This document shows positions 46,025 to 57,693 of a stretch of 64,000 nt of DNA, one piece after another. This DNA is from Gnetum montanum (lineage: Eukaryota > Streptophyta > Gnetopsida > Gnetales > Gnetaceae). The notes under the pieces were generated by a model. The model did no database searches. It had not been told where the DNA came from and was given only the letters and a program-made list of their open reading frames with translations. Where the stretch lies: the NCBI GenBank assembly GCA_015680685.1, contig MNCI01028376.1:4431-68430 (forward strand), read 5' to 3'. Every line of letters begins with the position of its first letter. Within the stretch, counting starts at the first letter, position 1. A program made the translations under genes and the position numbers.

Positions 46025-46905
46025 TAGGATCAATGGAAGAGATGGCATCTAAGAATGGAAAAGTTAGGATCAACAAGTTTGATGGGATAGACTTCAGATT
46101 CTAGAAGATGTAGATTGAAGATTATCTATACCAGAAGAAGTTGTATGAGCAAAGAGGATTTGGAACTGTTAGATCGCTAGGCTCTTGGGGTGATTCATTT
46201 GACATTATCATGGAACATTACATTCAATATCATCAATGAAAAGACTACTCAGAGTTTGACGAAGGCCTTATCAGATATGTATGCGAAGCCATCCATCTCG
46301 AATGAGGTATATCTGATGCACTAATTATATAATCTAAGGATGTTTGAAGGTGCATCGATTATTGATCATATCACTGAGTTTAATGTGATTATGAGTCAGT
46401 TGAGCCCTATGGAAATCAACTTTGATGATGAGATGAAAGTGTTAATCTTGTTATCATTACTACTTGATAGTTGGTCTACAATGGTGAATATAGTTAGTAG
46501 TTCATCAAGAGATCAAAAACTAAAGTTTTCTAGAGTTCAAGATTTGATTCTTAGTGAGGATATACACAAAAGGGAGTTAAATGAATCTTCAAGTCTTGCC
46601 TTGAATAATGAAGGTAGAGGTAGAAGTCTTCAGTGGGGATAGAATTAGGGCTATGGAAAGGTTTATCCAAGGGTTGCAAGAATGTCACCTATTGGAATCA
46701 AAGGAAGAAGCTGATCCAAGGATTGTAAGAATGTCAAGGTAGAGGTAGAAGTCTTCAGCGAGGACAAAATTAGGGCTATGGAAAGGTTTATCCAAGGGTT
46801 GCAAGAATGTCACCTATTGGAATCCAAGAAAGAAGCTGATCCAAGGGTTGTAAGAATGTCACCTACTAGAATTGCAATAAAAAAGGTCACCTCAAAAAAT
46901 AGTGT
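46025..46905 (+). pseudogene. gag of the copia element
   Basis: It begins near 46035 (MASKNGKVRINKFDG, family F.G.N...W). It continues SYLMHQLY-like, FEGASIIDHITEFNVIMSQL, INFDDEMKVLILLSLLLDSWSTMV and the S(S)SRDQKLKFSRVQDLILSED motif (46500), all typical of the UBN2/Tnt1 gag. The zinc-knuckle region (46613-46862) is a 125-bp direct duplication; the CCHC pattern is hard to see in either copy. Confidence 0.78.
46613..46862 (+). repeat. 125-bp tandem duplication in copia gag
   Basis: Copy 1 (46613-46737) and copy 2 (46738-46862) both read GGTAGAGGTAGAAGTCTTCAG ... CTATGGAAAGGTTTATCCAAGG ... AAGAATGTCA, with a handful of substitutions. It covers the basic/zinc-knuckle part of gag and shifts the frame, since 125 is not a multiple of three. 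Confidence 0.85.
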
Positions 46906-48060
46906 ATGAAACTAATGAAAGAAAATAAAAATTACCATGATGATTCAATGACTGTAGCTGCTAAAGAAATTGTTGATGCCCTAGTTTGTTATGTGAACAG
47001 TGGTATTGAATCTTGGATTGTTGATTTAGGTGCATCATTTCACTCTTCTCCTTCTAAAGAACTATTTATTGACTATGTTGCTAGGAATTGTGAAAAGGTT
47101 TATCTTGTAGCTGATGAGTCATTAAACATTGTGGGGAAGGATGATGTTTATATAAAGATTGCCCATAGAAAGCAACTAAAGTTGCAGAATGTTAGACATG
47201 TTCTAGGTTTTAAAAAAACCTTATTTCTATGGGTTAGATAGATGTTGAAGGATATAGTATAATATTTGGAGGCAAATCTTGGAAAATAATTAAAAGAAAT
47301 CTAATCATTGCTTAGGGAAATAAGCTGGGAATATTGTACACCACATCAAAAATAAAAAGACATAGTGTCTATGGTTGATTCAGAATAAATGTCAATGTTG
47401 TGGCATTAGAGGTTGGGTCACATGAGTGAAAAGGAAATGAAGTTGTTGGCCTCATAGGGGAGATTACTGGAGTTGAAGTCTATTGATGTTGGTTTATGTG
47501 AAGGATGTGTTTATGGGAAGTAGAAAAGAGTTAGCTTCTCAAAAGTTGGAAGAACATCAAAAATTGAGAAGTTAGAGCTGGCACATACAAATGTATGGGG
47601 ACTAGCCCCTATGAGCTTCATTGGTGACTCATGCTATTATGTCACATTCATTGATGATTCCACTAGAAAGGTATGGGTTTATTTTATTAAAAATAAATCT
47701 AGCGTGTTTTGTACATTTAAAAGGTGGAAGGTAGAAGTGGAGAACCAAACTAGTTTGAAAGTCAAGTGTTTGAGGTTCAATAATGGAGGGGAGTATGATA
47801 GTCTAGATTTTAAGGTTTTTTATTCTAAGAATGAAATCAGAATGATTAAGATGGTTCTTGGAACATCGGAGTAGAATGGTGTTGCTGAGAGAATGAACAG
47901 GACCTTGGATGAAAGAGCTAGAAGCATGAGGATATCTTCTAGACTACCAAAGAAGTTTTGGGCAAATGCAGTTAGCACAACAGCCTATCTCATAAATTGA
48001 GGACCTTCAATTGCACTAGAATTTAAGATACTTAAGGAGGAATGATTAAGAAAAGTAGTA
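46906..48060 (+). pseudogene. Protease and integrase of the copia element
   Basis: Protease: SWIVDLGASFHSSPSKELF (47010; family W.(L/I)DSGAS.H, Ser to Leu in D-S-G), then VRHVLGFKKTLF. Pre-integrase: RLGHMSEKEMKLLA (47408) and GLCEGCVYGK with Cys kept. Integrase core: THTDVWGP-like TNVWGLAPMS, YYVTFIDDSTRKVWVYFIK (first Asp), LRFNNGGEYDS (family R.DNGGE, second Asp changed to Asn) and NGVAERMNRTLDERARSMR (47877; third catalytic Glu kept), preceded by a TAG for Gln. ANAVSTTAYLIN follows. Confidence 0.85.
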
Positions 48061-48930
48061 AACTTCTCACATTTAAAAGTTTTTGGTTATGTATCATATG
48101 TGCACTTAGGTTTTGATGTTTGAGATAAACTTGATCCTAAACCTGAGAAATGTTATTTTATTGGCTATGGTTCTAAAGATTTTAGTTATCTTTTTTGGGA
48201 TGATCAAAATAGAAAAATTATAAGGCATAGGGATGTCACTTTTAATAAACATGTGGTATACAAGGATAGGTCTAGATCAAAATTTAATAGTATAGGGAAG
48301 TAGGAAAAGAAAAGTGAGAAGGTTGAATTGGAAGAGATATTTAAGAGGGATGTAGCTAGAAGGATTCAAGAAAATCATGGAAATAGTATAGCTGAAGATA
48401 AATCTAAAGTTGAGTAGAAAACAATTACATCATAGCCTCAGTTGAGAAGGTCTACTAGAACACCAAAGCCTAGAGATAGGTACTCTCCCTCATTACATTA
48501 TTTACTTTTGACTAATGCTAGGGAACTAGAATGTTTTGATGAAGCAATGTAGGTGACAAATTGTGTTGAGTAGGATGTGGCTATGAGAGACGAGATGAAG
48601 TCACTCCAGAAGAATATGACATGGACATGACTAAGCTATAAGAAGAAAAGAGGACATTACAGAATAAGTGGATGTACAAGGTTAAGGAAGAACATGATGG
48701 AAGCAAAAGATACAAGGTAAGGTTATTAGTTAAGGGTTTCTAACAAAAAAGAGGAATTGACTACATAGAGATGTTTTCTCCTATAGTAAGGTTGACTACC
48801 ATTAGATTAGTGCTAAGTATTGTGGCTATTGATGATTTGCATCTAGAAAGTAGTTAGATGTCAAAATTTCTTTCTTGCATGATGACTTGAATTTGATTTT
48901 TTGGTTAGTGTTGTTCCTTTGTATTTCTTG
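48061..48930 (+). pseudogene. RT N-terminal part of the copia element
   Basis: A linker with FGYVSYVHL and KCYFIGYGSKDFSYLFWD-like sequence is followed by LRRSTRTPKPRDRYSPSLHYLL (48440), MRDEMKSLQKN (48589), the KWMYKVK-like region and KRGIDYIEMFSPIVRLTTIRLVLSI (48750; family VDY.E.FSPV.....IR..L). It ends at FLHDDL (family FLHG(D/E)L, about 48874). From there the sequence is replaced by a minisatellite, so the catalytic YVDD box and the whole palm are missing. Confidence 0.75.
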
Positions 48931-49148
48931 AAAGTTGAAGGATTATTCTCTAAAAGTTGAAGGGTTAGCCATTCCTTTAAATTTGAAGGTTCAAAAGTTG
49001 AATGATCAACTATTATAGAAGTTGAAGGGTTGACCATTACAAAAGTCAAAATGTCAATTATTACAAAAGTTGAAGGGTCAACCATTACAAAAGTTGAAAG
49101 GTCAATTATTATAGAAGTTGAAGGGTCAGCCATTATAGAAGTTGAAGG
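48925..49148 (+). repeat. 24-bp minisatellite in place of copia RT core
   Basis: About nine imperfect units of GAAGGGTCAACCATTACAAAAGTT. The 24-bp step equals eight codons, and in phase it reads V-E-G-S-T-I-T-K with changes. It stands exactly between the FLHG-type motif and the MYAM..TRP motif of RT, where about 200 residues of RT should be. Confidence 0.8.
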
Positions 49149-49760
49149 GATGCTTACTTTTCTCCCTTTTATTTGAAAGTTTGATGTATGCTATGATCTA
49201 TACTAGACCTAACATAGCACATGCAGTGGGAGTTATTAGCAGGTTCATGTCTAATCTAGGAAGGGAGCATTGGAAAGTTGTAAAGTATCTTCTGAGATAT
49301 CTAAAAGGAACTTTAGGTATGACACTTTATTTTAAAAGGAGCAATAGTACTCTACAAAGGTGATTTGGATAGTAGGAAGAGCACCACTAGTTATATTTTC
49401 ACTATGGGTAGTATTGCTATGAGTTGGATGTCTTGACTTCAAAAGAGCATTATTCTCTCAACCACAGAAGTAGAATATATGGCTATATTAGAAGCTAGAA
49501 AGGAGCTAATTTGGTTGAAGGATCTTCTAAGAGATTTGGATAAGACATAGGATAGTAGCAAGCTTTTCAGTAATAGTCAGAGTACCATACATCTGGCTAG
49601 AGATCTAGTTTCTCATTCCAAATGTAAACACATTCAATTAAGGTATCATCATATGCATGGGTTGATAGATGATGGGACATTACTATTAAGGAAGATTCCT
49701 GGGTCAAAGAACCTTGTAGACATGTTGACCAAGGTGTTCATCACTACTTAGATAAGGCTT
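49142..49760 (+). pseudogene. RT end and RNase H of the copia element
   Basis: SLMYAMIYTRPNIAHAVGVI (49184), REHWKVVKYLLRYLKGTLGM, then after a shift TSYIFTMGSIAMSWMS, STTEVEYMAILEARKELIWL (49457; RNase H Glu/Asp region), NSQSTIHLARDLVSHSKCKHI (49572), then RYHHMHGLI and NLVDMLTKVF. All are standard copia RNase H landmarks in order. Confidence 0.85.
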
Positions 49761-50143
49761 TGCATGACCTTAGTAGACCTCCATGATTAGTGATGAGGAG
49801 GCATCACACTAGGAGTTGATGATGTATATGGGAGAAGAAAGGTTGAAAGAGTTTTTTTTCCTTAGATTAGTCTCCAAGTGAGAGGTTGTTGGAGTCATGT
49901 GGCAACTGATCTGGATTATTGGGTCATGGGCCAGTTACAATTATAGATGGTTTCTTGATGCATATTTATGTAACATTCCAAAGCTATCTTGTAATTATAA
50001 TCTACAAAATATATAATGAAACTCTAATGTGACCATGAATTTGCAATGATCTTACTGTACCACAAAAATTCTATGTGTTTTGTGTGTGTGTTTTTTTTTA
50101 GTTTTATTTTTTCACTTGATTCATTTCCTAACAAAATTTACCT

Positions 50144-51189
50144 AAGAATTTCAACATGTCAAACTAAGACATTAAACAAAAACTTAAAAACTAGTAGTGA
50201 GGTGAGTTATAAAGAGCATTGATGGATGAAATAGAGAATGGAATGGATGTTCCAATCATGGTCACATGAAGTCCCTTGTAAATTTCATGGTTAAATGACT
50301 CGATAAAGTCCAACCTTAGTCTAGATCAAAAACAACCACTTTCAATAACTTTGCATTGCCACTCTAGTTCCAGCCGATCCCCTTGAGACATAAGAATGCT
50401 CCCATAAACAACCACCATTCTTTATATGAGAAGAACAAAGAAGCAGGATGTGAGAAGGGGCCTTAGTTAGAGGGGACCTTTAGGCATGGGTAACATGTCT
50501 TTATAGTTCCATAATAAGTGCTTGTAGCTCATTTATTTTGTCTAAGGGATGTGCTTTGATTTCCCATCAAGTTTTTTTTCTTGAATTTTTATGAATTTTT
50601 GTATGGGAATCACATCATGCAAAGACTTATTTAGCTTCCTATTATTGGTTGACACAGAATAGTAAGAAATCCATGAAAAAACATATGCACTCAAGTAAGT
50701 AAAGAGGCACAAAGAGTATTGAATCCCCTTGAAGTCACACCCTTTTCAAATCTTTAAATCCTTTCCAAATTTATAAACTACGAAGGTCAAAAGTTCATTA
50801 AAGCTTTATTACTAAAAATGGGAATTCATATTTCCAAAACCAACAAAACCATAGAGCTAGTGGATGGGTGGACAACATGGACTAACTATGTATTCCATGA
50901 AAAAGAAACCCATCTTAGTCATTGATCACCAAAATTCAAAAATAGAAACTAGACATTAGTAATAAAAAACATTGGTTATAAACCACTATTAGTAACCAAC
51001 CACATTGTCACTAAGTCCTGTTGCCATTAACATGCTTTTATTAGAAGATAAGAAAAATTCATACCAAAATTAGGAAAAATATAAAAGAAATTATAAACTA
51101 TTCAAGAAAAATAAAGCATACAAATGATGTTGTTAAATAAAAATTTGGAAAAATATCAAAGTGTAAAACAAAAAAGTAGGAAAACATGG
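50144..51189 (-). other. Post-pol region of el2, upstream part
   Basis: On the minus strand it continues el2 integrase with the shared block matching el1 37870-38760 and el3 63200-64000 (GGGGGAGATGGTCATCCATG, ATGTTACCCATGCCTAAAGG). No open frame of note. It is cut on its left by the copia element. Confidence 0.6.
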
Positions 51190-52380
51190 ATGACCATCTC
51201 CCCCACAACTAGGTTAAAAGGAGGAGATCTAAAAGATTTAGTGTGTTTGTCCATTCAATAAGGCATTTGATTACATTGGCTTACATAGATTCATAAAAAG
51301 ATTTTAGTTGTTGCATGTTGACTAGCTGTTTCTTGTGTGGGCTCTTAAGTTTGTAGATTAACATGTACTTAAAAGAAAAAGTTTCATAAATGATGTAAGG
51401 TCCTTCCCATAACATTTGGAACTTAGTTCATTGAAGCATGTCTATGAGGCTCTAGCAAAGAACCTTGTCTCCACATTAAAATTTCACTTTCCTTATCCTA
51501 AGGTCAGGGCATTGTTTATTAAATGCTTTGTGCACTTCATTCAAGGATAGGACCACCAATTGATTCTCATCTAGCATGTTAAGGTTAATTAGTCTCTCTT
51601 TCTGTGCTAGGCTTAGGTAAAGTTCAAGGTCACAAGCTGTTGAAAGTATACAAATCTTGGATTGAATTAGAAAAGTTGGTAATGTTTTGTATGTCAACTC
51701 ATAGGGAGAGTACCTTATAGGGAGTTTTCATGTTGAATGGCATGCCCAAAGTGCATCATTAAGTTTTGTGCTCTAGTATCTTCTATATTTGCTAATTATT
51801 TTTGTTAATATTTTTATAATCTCCTTATTGGTAACCTCTACTTGATCATTAGCTTAGGGGTGGTAAGATGTTGTTAATTTATGCTCAACCCCAACCGTTG
51901 CATAGGTTTATGAAAGGTAACACTTGTAAAATGAGTACCATTATCAAAAATCATTGCACATTGAACTCAAACCTATTTACAACATTTTGTTGTACAAACC
52001 GTGCAATAATGGATGATGTATAGTCAGTTATGGTTGCTACTTCTACCCATTTCATATAATAGTCAATAGTGACTATTATATAAACCTTTCCATTTGACAT
52101 GAATGTGATGGAATCCATGAATTCTATACCTTAGATGTTAAAGGGTTGAAGTGATTGGATCCACTATTGAGGTTCCTCCATTCGAGTGGTCATCCCACTC
52201 TCTTGTTGACAACATTCACAAGAGCAAATGAATTAGTGGACATTCCTAAAGATTATCAACCAATAGTACCTTGCCATCAAGATTTTAGTGGCTATGCATC
52301 TCTTTGCATAATGACCCCCAAAAGGATCCTCATGAGCATCTTGGAGAATGCATAGTTGGTCAACATCATGAACAAACCAA
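51190..52380 (-). pseudogene. Integrase of el2
   Basis: On the minus strand it reads QDAHEDPFGGHYAK (about 52340), RMEEPQ, then FNIxGIEFMDSITFMSNGKVYIIVTIDYYMKWVEVATI (about 52060; first Asp) and SSIIARFVQQNVVNRFE. Then, in another frame, it gives NDQVEVTNKEI at about 51850, keeping the third catalytic Glu that el1 and el3 have lost. RMRKVKF-like DLRIRKVKF and the block to 51200 complete the C-terminus. Frameshifts and stops are frequent. Confidence 0.75.
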
Positions 52381-53960
52381 CAAACCAAGCAATTGATGCA
52401 CACGTTTTAAAGATGTCCATTAATTTCCATGAAGCGTTAGGACTAATGAAGAAACAATTGTTTCTTTTGGTGGTCTAACTCTTGTGGCTTCTCTTGAGTG
52501 AGAAGATAACTGAGGATGCCATCATACCATTTTTGTTCAACGACCACTTGTTTATTTATTGCACTAACAAAGAGGAATTTATCAAGAAATTGATCAAAGA
52601 GTAGGCTCTCATCCTCTTTTTTATCCCATCATAACCAAGATAAGTGATCAATGACCACATTCTCAATGCCTTTTCAATCTACCCTTATAAGATCAAACTC
52701 TTGCAAGATTACCAACCACTGTATGACATGGGGGCTCACCGCTAATTTATTCATTAAGAAAATAATGAAAGTATGATCACTATGCACAAACATCTTATAT
52801 CCAAACATATAGTATCTAAACTTCTCTAAAGCATACGGCATGGTGATTAGCTCTTTCTTCATCATGGTGTAATTAAGCTCTGCATCCACAATGCTTTAGC
52901 TTGTATAATGGATATAATATGGTCATTTTTGATCATCCAACTATATAAGCACAACTCCCAAGGCATAGTTTAATGCATCCATCATGATGTGAAATAAAAA
53001 AGACCAATTAGGTACTTGTGGAATTAGAGTTTCTACAAGATTTTTCATAAGCTTTTGGAATGTCTTTTCACATTCCTTTGTCCATATGAATGGAACATCT
53101 TTCTTTGTAAGCTTAACCAACAATTTTTCAAGCTTAGAGAAATTCTCTATGACTCACTGGTAGTAACCAATGTATCCAAGAACTGAATAGTCATCTTTAA
53201 CGATTTTTGGTTGGTGGAATATTCCTTGAATATCCTGAATCTTTTCAAGGTCTATCTTAATCCCTACTTGAGAAATTTTATGCCCCAACACAATGCCCTC
53301 TTGGACCATGAGATGGCTCTTTTGCCACTTGAGTTGAAGATTAGTCTTCATGCATCTTTTAAGCACTTGCTCAAGGTAGTCCAAGGCTTGCTCGAATGTA
53401 GTGCCATAGGTGGTAAAGTTATCCATGAAGACTTCCATCTTGCTACCAATTTTTTGCTAAAAAAATACTTAGGACAAGATGTTGGAAAGTTGCATGGGCG
53501 TTACACAGACCAAAGGGCATCTTACAATATACAAAAGTTTCCTAGGGACTTGTGAATGTTGTTTTGGCCTAATCCTTGAGCATGATTTGAATTTGGTTAT
53601 AGCCACTATAACCATCTAAGAAGTTATAATACCAATTCCTACAAATAGTGTTCAACACCTGGTTCACAAATGACAATGGAAAATGATCTTTGAATGCTGC
53701 CATGTTCAATAACTTGAAATCAGTATAGATCCATTGTTTGTCATCTTTCTTTAGCACAACTACAAGTGGGCTAATCCACTCACTATTCACAATTGGATAG
53801 ATGAACCATGCCCTAAGTAGTTATTTAATTTCATCAATGATGATCTATTTCAATTTGAGGTTTAGCCATTATTGCGGCTGTCTCTTTGGCTTCATGGCTA
53901 GATCAGTATAAATGTGATGTTAGCATATCCTAGGATCAATCCATATGAGTTCAAGATATA
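52381..53960 (-). pseudogene. RT and RNase H of el2
   Basis: On the minus strand: NSEWISPLVVVLKKDD (53790), FKLLNMAAFKDHFPLSFVNQ, YYNFLDGYSGYNQIQI, KMPFGLCNA and VFMDNFTTYG (53432). The second catalytic Asp is Asn, a G-to-A change. YSVLGYIGYYQ and VPFIWTKECEKTF follow, then RNase H: FHIMMDALNYALGVVLI (first Asp kept, Ala-Ser changed), DAELNYTMMKKELITMPYAL (52886), MFVHSDHTFI and VIDHLS.L. Stops sit mainly at Gln and Trp codons. Confidence 0.85.
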
Positions 53961-54304
53961 ACCAAGCAACGGTTGTGTGCCATTTGTTAACCACCTTTAA
54001 CAACATCCTTTTCTACCTAGGAGCAAGGTTAGCATTGATTATCAGTAGGTTGCCATTTTTTAAAAATGCATATTCTATGTCAATAGGTAGATTTTTCAAC
54101 TCTAAAGGCTCATGTTTAAAACTATTAGGGATTTACAACTCTCCCTGATTAGTATTATTAGATTCATCATCAAAGAGTTGGCAATGAACTTGCTCTAGTT
54201 CATCCATTCCTTCAACATAGGCATAAGTTAAGCTCTCAATAAGTTCCATGCAAAGTGTGCTACTCTTAGAATTAGCTATTAGTCACTAGTTACCTTTTTG
54301 TTTA

Positions 54305-54990
54305 GTGGTTGCTACCTACAAATACTTTTGGATTTTGGGTTTATTTGCACACTATCTACATGTTGTGATTGATGTGCTTTTAATAGATCAAAGATTCTGC
54401 ACACAATTGCACCTTGTATTGTTGTACACAATGCATGGAACTCACTTCTTCTTGATCTTGCTAAATGAATTTTCCTTGGATTTTCTAGGGAAATATCTTT
54501 GATGTCCATTCATGCATCAACAATGCTCAACCATGCCCTTCCCATAATCATTGGGAAGTCCCCCTTTGCAATTGTTAACTTTCATTTCCAGGAAATCAGC
54601 ATGATACGACCACCCATAGACAATAGTTACAATCTCCTCCACTACTTCCAAAGGAACATTGATGGACTAATATGCTAATTCTAAATATATTTTTCTATGC
54701 TTGAGAGGAGGTAGGTTCCAAGAATTATACATTTTGTGGAAATTCAAATTAACTTTAGAACTTGAGTTAAGAAGAGCCTTGCATGGCTCATTCTTAATAA
54801 TCTACAAGTAGATGAGAAGACTTCTAAGATTAACTCTTTTCCTAGAAAGGTTGTTAGCCTTGATCCAATCAGATACAACATGGGTTAACATAATTGTGTA
54901 AATCTTGGAAGTTGTTTGGTTTAAAGTGCTCTCAAAGGAAATGGATGCAAAGGATGAAGGAGATGCAGAGCAACCAACCACATAAGTAGA
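54305..54990 (-). pseudogene. Protease region of el2
   Basis: On the minus strand: MLTHVVSDWIK-like start (about 54890), LLIYLQIIKNEPCKALLNSS (54790; family ALLDLGAS, catalytic Asp changed to Asn), SINVPLEVVEEIVTIVYGWS, ADFLEMKVNNCKGGLPMIMG and RAWLSIVDA. It matches el3 (59752-60140) residue by residue over most of its length. Confidence 0.75.
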
Positions 54991-57301
54991 TGAGGACTTA
55001 GTAGGACTATTGGTTTGGGAGAATGATCTTTTACAAGATGTAAGTTAATGACCCTAGTAGCATTATGTTTCTATGATTGTGTGGGAATTTTACCCTACAT
55101 GGATGAAGTAGGTGGTAATTGGGTTGAGGGTGGAGGAGCATGTGATGAAGGATGAGGAGGATGATAGGGATATGGGGTTTTCCCTCTAGTATATGAAGAA
55201 CGAGTTTTGTAATACTCTAAATGGTAGTGGTGATGCTAAAAAAAAGCATGACTAGAAGAGTCATGTGGAGACATTGGTTGCTAAACATAGTACCCATATA
55301 GATCTGGCTATTTATAAAGGTACTATTACCTTGATAGTGGACATCCCCCATGATTGTGGGTTTTGCCACTATTGATATTAATCATATGATTATGGTGGAG
55401 CTCCACTTGCATAATATGGCTATTGTTGTTAGTGGAACTACCCTAGGTTTCCTTGAGGATAAGGCAAGGTTTTGGGTGCTTGCCTTTGTGCTAGTCTAGG
55501 ATTTAGATCATACACCTTAGATTCTTGCAAGTATGACACAACATGGCAACATCCCTTGGGATGTTCATATTGGTAGATATCACACCCACCATTGTCATCT
55601 AATTCTGACTTCATAACCTATTGTACTATTGTAGCCTTGCCCTTACCCCTTTGGTAGGCACGTTTAGCTTCTTTCCTTCTCTTGTGGTCATGATCACTAC
55701 TTTGTTCTTTGGATTCTGCTACAATTTTTAGAGTAGTTTGAAATTTTTCATCTAAAGATTCCCACATTTTTTCAACCTTAGCCAAAATGTCAGATGTAGA
55801 TTTTTGAATTAGTAAGGTTTTTCACTACACCATCTCATCAAGTGATGCTTGCCCCCCACTACCATAGAATCAAACCTCCCTTTTTCTAATGGAAGGATCC
55901 TGATTATACTTCTAAGCTCTTTCATGTTTTCTCAACTCACCTTCTTCTTTTGTAACTTGCTGAATCAGCCTTTGAATCTAATGGGCTCTTAGTTTTGATA
56001 GTCTCTCTTGAGCATAGATCCCAAGAGTTCTCCTTGTTTTAGATCAAAGTCCATCTATGATATGGAAAAATTGTTCTTATTAAGAATAACATTGGCCAAG
56101 ACATCTATACTCAAGGGAATAATACCTACCCATGGTCATGTTCAAGGATTTATGTGTTCCTTATTGCTAGCCTTGGATTTGTTTTCTCAAATTGGACAAT
56201 TTGGAGTACGTCTAATATTTGTCATTAAATAGTTCAAGCATTGTACTCCATCTATGAATTGATTTTGACTCTAAGGAGTGGTATGAACTTTTTGCTTCTT
56301 TTATGAATGTCCCAAGGAATAGCTTAGGTTTCTACTAGTTATTTTCTATGTTTTGCAAGGCATAGGCATCATGAAAGGCCTAAAGATGGGTATGTGGATC
56401 TAAGTTATATCCTCCCTCAAATTTGGGGATATTATTCATATACAATCGCTTGATTCTGCTATCTTTCAGATGCCTGGTTGGGATTCTAACTACCTCTGCA
56501 ATGTTCAACATGCTTTGAGTTACCAACAAGGGCTCATCATTATCATGATTTTTATGATGCCTAGAATGTTCCCTGCTATCCTTTCGATCATGGTGGGGCC
56601 TACAATCATTATCCTATCATTTACCTCCATCACAATTTCATCTCTAGTGATTTTGATCAGGTTTAGAAAAGGAAGAAGAAGATGCAGATGAAAAGGAGAG
56701 ATGACTACACCACTATGGTTTCTACCACGTCCTCAGTACTTGTCACTGCCATGATCATTAGGTTTTCTTTCATCATGATGCTTGCTCAAGCCTCTGCCTT
56801 GACTCCCACTTTTTCCTAAACTTGAATTGTTAATAATGGACTATAGATTCGAGTTCAAGCCCCCATCACTAATGTCAAGGGATAGAGAATCTTCATGTTG
56901 AGAACCCCTAGAGGGAGGATTCTCATTGTTATTTTGGTTCAATAGGAACAAGGGGTTGGTGAACCATTTCCCCTTCATAGCTTCATGACACTTCTCCTAG
57001 TGCCAATCTCATTTGCATTGTGTTTCTATGGGATGGTAGTCCTGATAGTTATGGTCTTACACAATGTATTTATCATGGATGTCCTATATGCCCAATCACT
57101 TAATAGTTTGGAGTAGCATCCTAAGAATAGATTGGTCAAGAGGAAACACAACACTACCCTCCATATGTCTCCACTGCAGTGCTCATCCTAATGCAGGATG
57201 AAGGTGAAATCAAGTACAAACTCATCTAGATGATTGTACACCACCTTGAATTCTTAGGGCATTTGCAGTTTTGAATCATCATGCCTTTGAACAGAAGACA
57301 T
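54991..57301 (-). pseudogene. gag of el2
   Basis: It starts MSSVQRHDDSKLQMP at 57301 and continues DEFVLDFTFILH (el1: DEYILDFTFILHHDE). A long His, Asp and Asn-rich variable part at 56500-56750 leads to RIPTRHLKDSRIKRLYMNNI (56460), PKFEGGYNLDPHTHLQAFHD, WSTMLELFNDKY (56255) and RRTLGIYAQERLSKLR. The zinc knuckle C-DI-Y-QYE-H-PKG-C is at about 55590; its second Cys has become Tyr. This copy gives the correct order of the gag pieces that are scrambled in el1. Confidence 0.78.
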
Positions 57302-57443
57302 TTTGGATTAGAAAAAAATTTAGTGTGCTTAAATTATAATTGTAATTATTAATTTTTTTGAGTGATTGTGATATTAGGGTTTGTTCCAAAGATCTTAAAT
57401 AATATTCATTAAGTCCTAGATGATACGTGTATTAAACTATAAG

Positions 57444-57462
57444 TCCCCAACAATGATGCCAA
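57444..57462 (-). other. Primer-binding site of el2
   Basis: On the minus strand TTGGCATCATTGTTGGGGA follows the LTR end CTCATCA directly. Same Athila type as in el1. Confidence 0.7.
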
Positions 57463-57693
57463 TGATGAGTGGTGATTTGGCCCTATGCCCAACCATACAA
57501 ATCACTAAGCATTCACATGCGATCTAATCAAATTTCGTGGACTTATAGTATTTTAAGTACACTGGTCTCTAAGTAGTGAAACTAACCATTGCAATCATTG
57601 TCTTCCTAATTACACTTGTGAAATGCAAAGGTATAGTTAATTGCAACTAAGGCATATGATTTTTATCATTTTTTATGTTTTTTGTTTTAAGTT
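57463..57693 (-). mobile_element. 5' LTR of el2, cut by el3
   Basis: This is the last 231 bp of the LTR on the minus strand, ending CTCATCA at 57463. It aligns closely with 29427-29665 (for example CCCTATGCCCAACCATACAA and TACACTTGTGAAATGCAAAG). It breaks at 57693, where el3 begins; the rest must lie beyond el3. Confidence 0.85.

Larger units (their letters stand above)
45774..50143 (+). mobile_element. Ty1/copia element (Tork/Tnt1-like)
   Basis: LTRs of about 245-260 bp (45774 to about 46035 and 49887 to about 50143) start TGTTG(A/G)AGTCATGT and share TGATGCATATTTATGTAACATTC. Between them lie gag, protease, integrase, RT and RNase H in copia order. AAGAAT stands next to both ends (45767-45772, 50144-50149), a likely target duplication, offset by one base from the LTR ends as I draw them. 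The element is inserted in el2 and is dead. Confidence 0.85.
29427..57693 (-). mobile_element. el2: large Athila-like Ty3/gypsy element, minus strand
   Basis: The 3' LTR (30302-29427) and a partial 5' LTR (57693-57463) are alike over 230 bp by eye and share the unusual TGATGAG/CTCATCA ends. On the minus strand the order is 5' LTR, primer site (57462-57444), gag (57301 down), protease, reverse transcriptase, RNase H, integrase (to about 51190), post-pol region, unknown ORF, PPT-like end, 3' LTR. Two foreign elements lie inside it (30921-40737 and 45774-50143), and a third (57694 on) has cut its 5' LTR. Without the insertions the internal part is about 13 kb. The outer target duplication cannot be tested because the 5' end lies outside the window. 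Confidence 0.8.

Noticed and set aside
48861-49133. Minus-strand 90-codon frame with repeated DPSTF(V/I)
   Set aside because: It is the reverse reading of the 24-bp minisatellite inside the copia element. The plus strand continues the RT frame.
52155-52355. Plus-strand 66-codon frame, also 53211-53555 and 54305-54502
   Set aside because: They are antisense to el2 integrase, reverse transcriptase and protease, whose minus-strand motifs are clear.
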